This document shows, one piece after another, positions 39,501 to 64,000 of a stretch of 64,000 bases of DNA. Position numbers and translations under genes: made by a program. The stretch is from contig OZ025275.1 in NCBI GenBank assembly GCA_964019165.1, positions 13,016,874-13,080,873 of the forward strand. Reading direction: 5' to 3'. The stretch comes from Mastigias papua (lineage: Eukaryota > Cnidaria > Scyphozoa > Rhizostomeae > Mastigiidae). Within the stretch, counting starts at the first letter, position 1. The number at the start of each line of letters is the position of its first letter. Below the pieces are notes generated by a model. It was not told where the DNA came from, ran no database searches, and was given only the letters and a program-made list of their open reading frames with translations.

Positions 39501-41234
39501 GAAAAGGAATCTTATGCTGTGGTATGGGCTCTGGAATATTTTCACGCGTATGTATATGGTCGAAAAGTAACCATATTTACAGACCATAAAGCTCTGGAAT
39601 GGTTACGACAGCAAAAGAGCCCAAATGGTAAACTAGCTCGCTGGATCCTTAAACTTGAGGAATATGACTATACAATTGTTCATAGACCAGGTAAATTGAT
39701 GGGTCATGTCGACGCCCTCTCACGCGCACCTGTACAGTCCATCGCAGTCCAGGATATATCTTATTCTGAAATTGCTCAAGAACAAGAAGAAGAGCCCAGT
39801 ATAAGAACAGTAATTCATTGGATTCAGAATGATAATAGACCAGATAAAGTTCCAGAGAACAGTTCATCTTTACTTAAAACCTTGTATAACTTATTTGATT
39901 CTCTTAAGTTGAAACATCGCGTTTTGTTCCGCGTATGGCGCACTGAAGACACTGACATTGATCAGATTGTACTTCCTGAACAGTTAAGAGAAGACGCCCT
40001 TACCAAAGCACATCTTGCTGCAGGACATATGGGTACTGCTAAAACGTTTGCTCTTTTGCAGAAATATTATTACTGGCCGGGATTCTATAAGTCTGTAGAG
40101 GAATATTGTCAAAGTTGTATAACGTGCGCTCGTAATAAGCAAGTACCAAGACCTCGTTTGCCTTTGCAGTCGATCAAAATCGTACCGATACCGTTTTATA
40201 TGATTGGCATGGACATTATCGGGCCCCTTAAGAAAACAAAATTCGGAAATGTTTATATTTTGTCGATAATCGATTATTTCACTAAATATGCCGAAGCTAT
40301 CGCGTTGCCAAATCAGAAAGCAGAAACAATAGCGCGAGTTCTTGAAGATATTTTTAGTAGACATGGTGCACCTTCCGTAATAATTACTGATCAAGGCACA
40401 AACTTTCAGTCTCTAATTGTTAGTTCTATTTGCAAGTTATTCAACATCGAACATCGTCGTACTTCTGCGTACCACCCCCAAACGGATGGACTTTGCGAAC
40501 GTTTTAATAAAACCCTGAAATCTCTTCTTCGTATGACCGTTAATTCGGATAAGGACAATTGGGATGAGCTACTACCTTCTGCTTTACTCGCGTATAGAAT
40601 ATGCAAACAGGACACTACCGGGTATTCACCATTTGAGCTTCTCTACGGAAGAGACCCCAGAATCGGACTTGATATTCAAGAGGGAGGGGAAGATGAGGTA
40701 AGGTTAAGAAAACCTATATCTGGTCCAGCACAATACATAGCAGAGTTAAAGGAAAGACACTTAAATTTTCGAGAAAAAGTAGCTAATCGAATTGAGAGAG
40801 CCCAAGAGAAACAAAGACGAAATTACGATAAAACGTTTAAGACAGAGAAGAGCATGTCATTTAATGAAGGTGACATAGTACTATATAAGAATTTTCGTGC
40901 ATCTGGGTTAGATGAAAAATATCATGGTCCTTTTAAGGTAATAAATGTGATGAAGCCAAATTGCGAAATCGAGTCGTTGGCAACGGGTTTAAAGAAAGTA
41001 GTACATTCTAATAATCTTAAGCCTTTTCGCCTTGCCAATCTACAAGAAGAAGAGCTCGTAGAATTGGATGAAAGTGAGGAATCAGAATTGGAAGATTTTG
41101 ATACTGAAGCCTGTAATATGGCCAGACGTATGAGCGTACAAGATAGGAATGCTAATCGAGCCCACAGGAATTATAACTTGAGACAAACGATAAGACAACC
41201 AGAAAGATATGGAAATCCAATCTATGACTACTAA
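36591..41234 (+). CDS. Gag-Pol polyprotein, Ty3/gypsy
   Basis: The frame has 1547 residues from the ATG at 36591; the frame extends three codons upstream without ATG. Gag ends in three CCHC zinc knuckles near residues 221, 253 and 295 (for example CFNCNRKGHIARNC). The protease has DTGAS near 363. Reverse transcriptase has YIDD near 782. RNase H begins at YTDAS near 928. Integrase has an HHCC zinc-binding region from about 1139 and a D,D-35-E triad (D about 1207, 1266, E about 1302), with a GPF-type tail. Gag and Pol lie in one frame with no frameshift. No internal stop is seen, so the product could be active. Confidence 0.95.
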   Translation: MAREGEEVAMDGDPENSRSSFALFRRPDKYHIGEDFDLFVKKLCLYFEAVEVTDTKKRRLALLFNLSENAFRLAESIEFPDNEDAWKEWVSQLKSLFDRNQTLTEKRYNFNRRVQETGESVDSYAVALKEFAAKCEFQGEEYKHRLVDQFILGISDRSTQNKLLQEPPATLEEGLLIARRFEAANSTMKTLKTESALAKQSVVRSFAPVQGISASPLMNNKVCFTCQGFGHIARDCPSPSLNSSRPESQNERTCFNCNRKGHIARNCRVKQTPNNVMVNRTQPRATNRRIQAPPECFRCGQIGHVSRFCRADFKAIESREERRTPVEQKQAKIRLSTVSATNKRKSLLVEVQINGHNKLCIIDTGASISLISKDQWETLNVNKISLVPSDIVAEAANNSTIGILGRVELPVAVNGSENMQEFYVASDIKTDIILGLDWIINCRAKIDAASMLLHLPNAISQRIAVFDSAITDPTAVVLHEDIEIPGRHEICQTARIKNPINADSVLEPNPKLVEKGVLVARVIVTPINQSVPVQIINPGAQPVKLYKGMKIGDLQVMDIDCKDPILDEGGCDSSLFTDLDFNIEHLKSEEKEKLGRVLNTFSNVFAKTSTDLGKTSLTEHKIETGNAAPIKQLPRRLPNALRQVVEEQVQDMLENEVIKHSNSPWASPIVLVRKKDGTWRFCVDFRKLNDATIKDAYPLPQVSDLIDTLSGHHYFTTLDLASGYWQVPVEKSSQEKTAFVVPGGGHYEFLRLPFGLTNAVPTFQRLMATVLEGLRPSKCLVYIDDILIIGKTFEQHLNHLIEVLQAIRNAGLKLKPTKCSFAQHEVKFLGFVISSKGLAPDPDKVKAIRAYPQPKNLTELRRFMGMASYYRRFVSGFSDIAQPINKLLQKDSNFQWNTQCDRAFVTLKAALTSEPVLGFPDPTRNFIVYTDASDIGIGAVLCQTNEDNSEFVISYASKAFSKAEKNWTTTEKESYAVVWALEYFHAYVYGRKVTIFTDHKALEWLRQQKSPNGKLARWILKLEEYDYTIVHRPGKLMGHVDALSRAPVQSIAVQDISYSEIAQEQEEEPSIRTVIHWIQNDNRPDKVPENSSSLLKTLYNLFDSLKLKHRVLFRVWRTEDTDIDQIVLPEQLREDALTKAHLAAGHMGTAKTFALLQKYYYWPGFYKSVEEYCQSCITCARNKQVPRPRLPLQSIKIVPIPFYMIGMDIIGPLKKTKFGNVYILSIIDYFTKYAEAIALPNQKAETIARVLEDIFSRHGAPSVIITDQGTNFQSLIVSSICKLFNIEHRRTSAYHPQTDGLCERFNKTLKSLLRMTVNSDKDNWDELLPSALLAYRICKQDTTGYSPFELLYGRDPRIGLDIQEGGEDEVRLRKPISGPAQYIAELKERHLNFREKVANRIERAQEKQRRNYDKTFKTEKSMSFNEGDIVLYKNFRASGLDEKYHGPFKVINVMKPNCEIESLATGLKKVVHSNNLKPFRLANLQEEELVELDESEESELEDFDTEACNMARRMSVQDRNANRAHRNYNLRQTIRQPERYGNPIYDY

Positions 41235-41410
41235 CGGGATTTGTACATAGAAGAATTGTTGGGAAAGAACCCTAAGTTGTTGCTGCTATTTACTTTTACT
41301 TGCTTGCTGTTCAAAAAAAAAAAGAAAAAAAATTGACTCAAATATGTTTGTTGTGTAGAGTTGTAGCTTTTGAATCTTATTTTTGTATATGTTCATAATT
41401 AGCTTGTTTT

Positions 41411-41422
41411 AGGAGGGGGGAG
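41411..41422 (+). promoter_or_regulatory. Polypurine tract
   Basis: AGGAGGGGGGAG directly abuts the 3' LTR and would prime plus-strand synthesis. Confidence 0.85.
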
Positions 41423-41660
41423 TGTGAAGGAGCGTGAATGAGTATGGAGTATAGTAGAGGTCTGGAACGAGTGGCGTGATTGAGAATAGTAGTTTTGAGT
41501 GATTTAGCGTTGGAGTAGTACGTGTTTCGAAGAGAGTGTTAGAGAGATATGCATGGAAGTAATAGTTGAGAAGTTAGAGTTTAAATTGCGATTGTGTATA
41601 TAGTGTGTATAAAGGACAAGTTTATCTTTTCTGTCTTACTCTGTGTTCGGCATCGTCACA
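41423..41660 (+). repeat. 3' LTR
   Basis: 238 bp, identical by eye to the 5' LTR. Its TATAAA lies about 0.8 kb before the ELAC2 start codon and could in principle give an extra promoter. Confidence 0.95.
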
Positions 41661-41664
41661 TGCT

Positions 41665-42092
41665 GATGCTGACAAAAATACTTTCAATAAATTGTTTTAC
41701 TTCTTAGAAAAAACATACTTTCTTTCATGGTTTTCAATACTCTATCCATATCTTTTTACTTGTTCAAATTCATCGTGCATCCAACCATCTTGGTTAATTT
41801 TCTGCAAACTTGCTTAAAACTTCTCTACTTCTTCAAATTAGTATCGAAAAAGTTTCCATACTTGCTTGAAATTCTCTATACTTTCCTCGTTTTGAAAACC
41901 AGGAAAGTATGAAAAGTTTTTGCAAGTATAGAAAATTTGAACAAGTATAGAAAATTTTAAGCAAGTTTGCAGAAAATTAGGTAAAAAGATGTTGATAGAG
42001 TATTGGAAACCAGGAAAGAAAGTATGTTTTTTCTAAGAAGTACACAGAACTTATTGAAAGCATTTTCATCAATATCGGCACTCCATAATTAG
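41665..42092. repeat. Palindromic (foldback) element interrupted by the retrotransposon
   Basis: Imperfect inverted arms meet near 41890. The right arm (to 42092) reads, in reverse complement, TATGGAGTGCCGATATTGAT and on through CTTCTTAGAAAAAACATACT. The left arm has the same order, but its first part (TATGGAGTGCT) lies at 36258-36268, before the retrotransposon, and the rest resumes at 41665. Confidence 0.75.
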
Positions 42093-42384
42093 GGAGCTTG
42101 TCTCTACAGTTTCCTCCAGGTTGAATTTTTGAATTCGTCCACAGTCTTGTAGAGAGGTTTGAAGAGGTAGGTAGGGGGATTCTAGCAAGGTAAAAGTCAA
42201 TGTTATCATATCAGTTTTGTTTGCGTTACTTAATTTCATATTTTAATGTATGCTGTGTTAAAACGAGAATTATATGAAGTGCTTTTATGGAGTTCTTTTT
42301 TGTGAGCCAGTTTCCAGCTCCTAAGTAACCTGAAACTCCCAGTTTATTTCAATAAGAGAACAACTGCAACAACTTCTTGGAATT

Positions 42385-63373
<20,989 letters not shown>

Positions 63374-64000
63374 GTAATTATTCAAAAGTAATTGTTGATA
63401 GGTCATGTCTCTGAGAGATGCAGCAGTCATATCAAGTTGAACATCCTATGGGCATAAACTTTTGTTTACCCCTTCTTCTTAAGTGGTTTGGGGATATATT
63501 ATCCATTTTGATACAACACTGTTTAATCCTTTTGCCCTTTAGTAAGCCCTTTGTCTCATTTAGTGCTATCACCCCTTTATGATTGCCTATCCTGATATTT
63601 TCGAAAGTTTTTAATTCACGGCTGATTATGATTTTTTATGAGTTCTAAGCTCGATAGCAGTTGCCAAGTCTTAAATAATTTCTACATTCTAATCTGCTTT
63701 GATGAAGCCAGTTCTTTTACAATATGTTCGCCAGTTAGGCGCAGATTAGCATCCCGGAGGAAGTTTTTGATATGAACAGAAATTAGTAACTCTGTTTTAT
63801 AAGAGCCAGATATTTTTCCCAGGCGCAATGTTCTTAATTGTTCGATTATTTTGTGTTCAAATGTTCATATAGCTGTTCTTATTTCAAGAACGACTTTTTC
63901 GCAACTATTTGAGAAACTATATGCAGTATACAATTTTAAGACATTCGACCGGGCTACTTTTGACAGTGCAACAACGAATGCCGATGTTTATTAACAACCC
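63374..64000. other. ELAC2 intron 9 to window edge
   Basis: No further exon is seen. The remaining catalytic exons must lie beyond the window. Confidence 0.5.

Larger units (their letters stand above)
36269..41660 (+). mobile_element. Intact Ty3/gypsy LTR retrotransposon
   Basis: The 5.39 kb element has 238-bp LTRs, a primer-binding site, a single gag-pol frame, a polypurine tract and a 4-bp target duplication TGCT (36265-36268 and 41661-41664). The two LTRs read identically by eye over their whole length, and the frame is open, so insertion was recent. Protease, reverse transcriptase, RNase H and integrase follow the gypsy order. No envelope-like frame is present. The orientation matches ELAC2, which begins about 0.7 kb downstream. 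Confidence 0.95.

Overview
This is AT-rich, intron-rich animal nuclear DNA, crowded with transposons. The phylum cannot be fixed from the window. The combination of F-type lectins, a Vps62-domain protein, long introns and this transposon mix suggests an aquatic invertebrate. A cnidarian is my low-confidence guess. No bacterial-style operons were seen, and I recognised no tRNA or rRNA genes.

Left part (0.7-14.5 kb, minus strand). Exons with compatible splice phases run leftwards. They encode a signal peptide, an acidic segment, an extremely Arg-rich repetitive segment, a Vps62-type domain and three F-type (fucose-binding) lectin domains, each split over two exons. I read this as one secreted defence-type lectin gene, although the join between the cationic exon and the Vps62 exon depends on a donor choice. 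Its introns hold microsatellites, a tRNA-derived SINE with a target-site duplication, a Tc1/pogo-like element that splits a microsatellite, and small hAT-type elements. A LINE fragment lies at its 3' end.

Middle part (14.5-36 kb). Two minus-strand paralogues (22.1 and 28.9 kb) encode small four-helix membrane proteins of the DUF1772/anthrone-oxygenase-like type. Between them lies a 2.5 kb hAT relic with two LINE fragments nested in it, plus several MITEs, including a two-copy family with 6-bp duplications. A small single-pass membrane protein resembling UQCC4/CCSMST1 lies at 31 kb (+), and a complete replacement histone H3.3 gene with one coding intron at 33.6-34.4 kb (-).

Right part (36-64 kb, plus strand). 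An intact Ty3/gypsy LTR retrotransposon (36.27-41.66 kb) has identical 238-bp LTRs and one open gag-pol frame. It sits inside an older palindromic element. ELAC2, the long-form tRNase Z, starts at 42.4 kb and runs off the right edge; nine exons are defined up to 63.4 kb. Its third intron holds a complete 376-codon-class actin gene on the same strand (48.3-52.3 kb). Other ELAC2 introns carry MITEs, a 700-bp inverted repeat and a 45-bp minisatellite.
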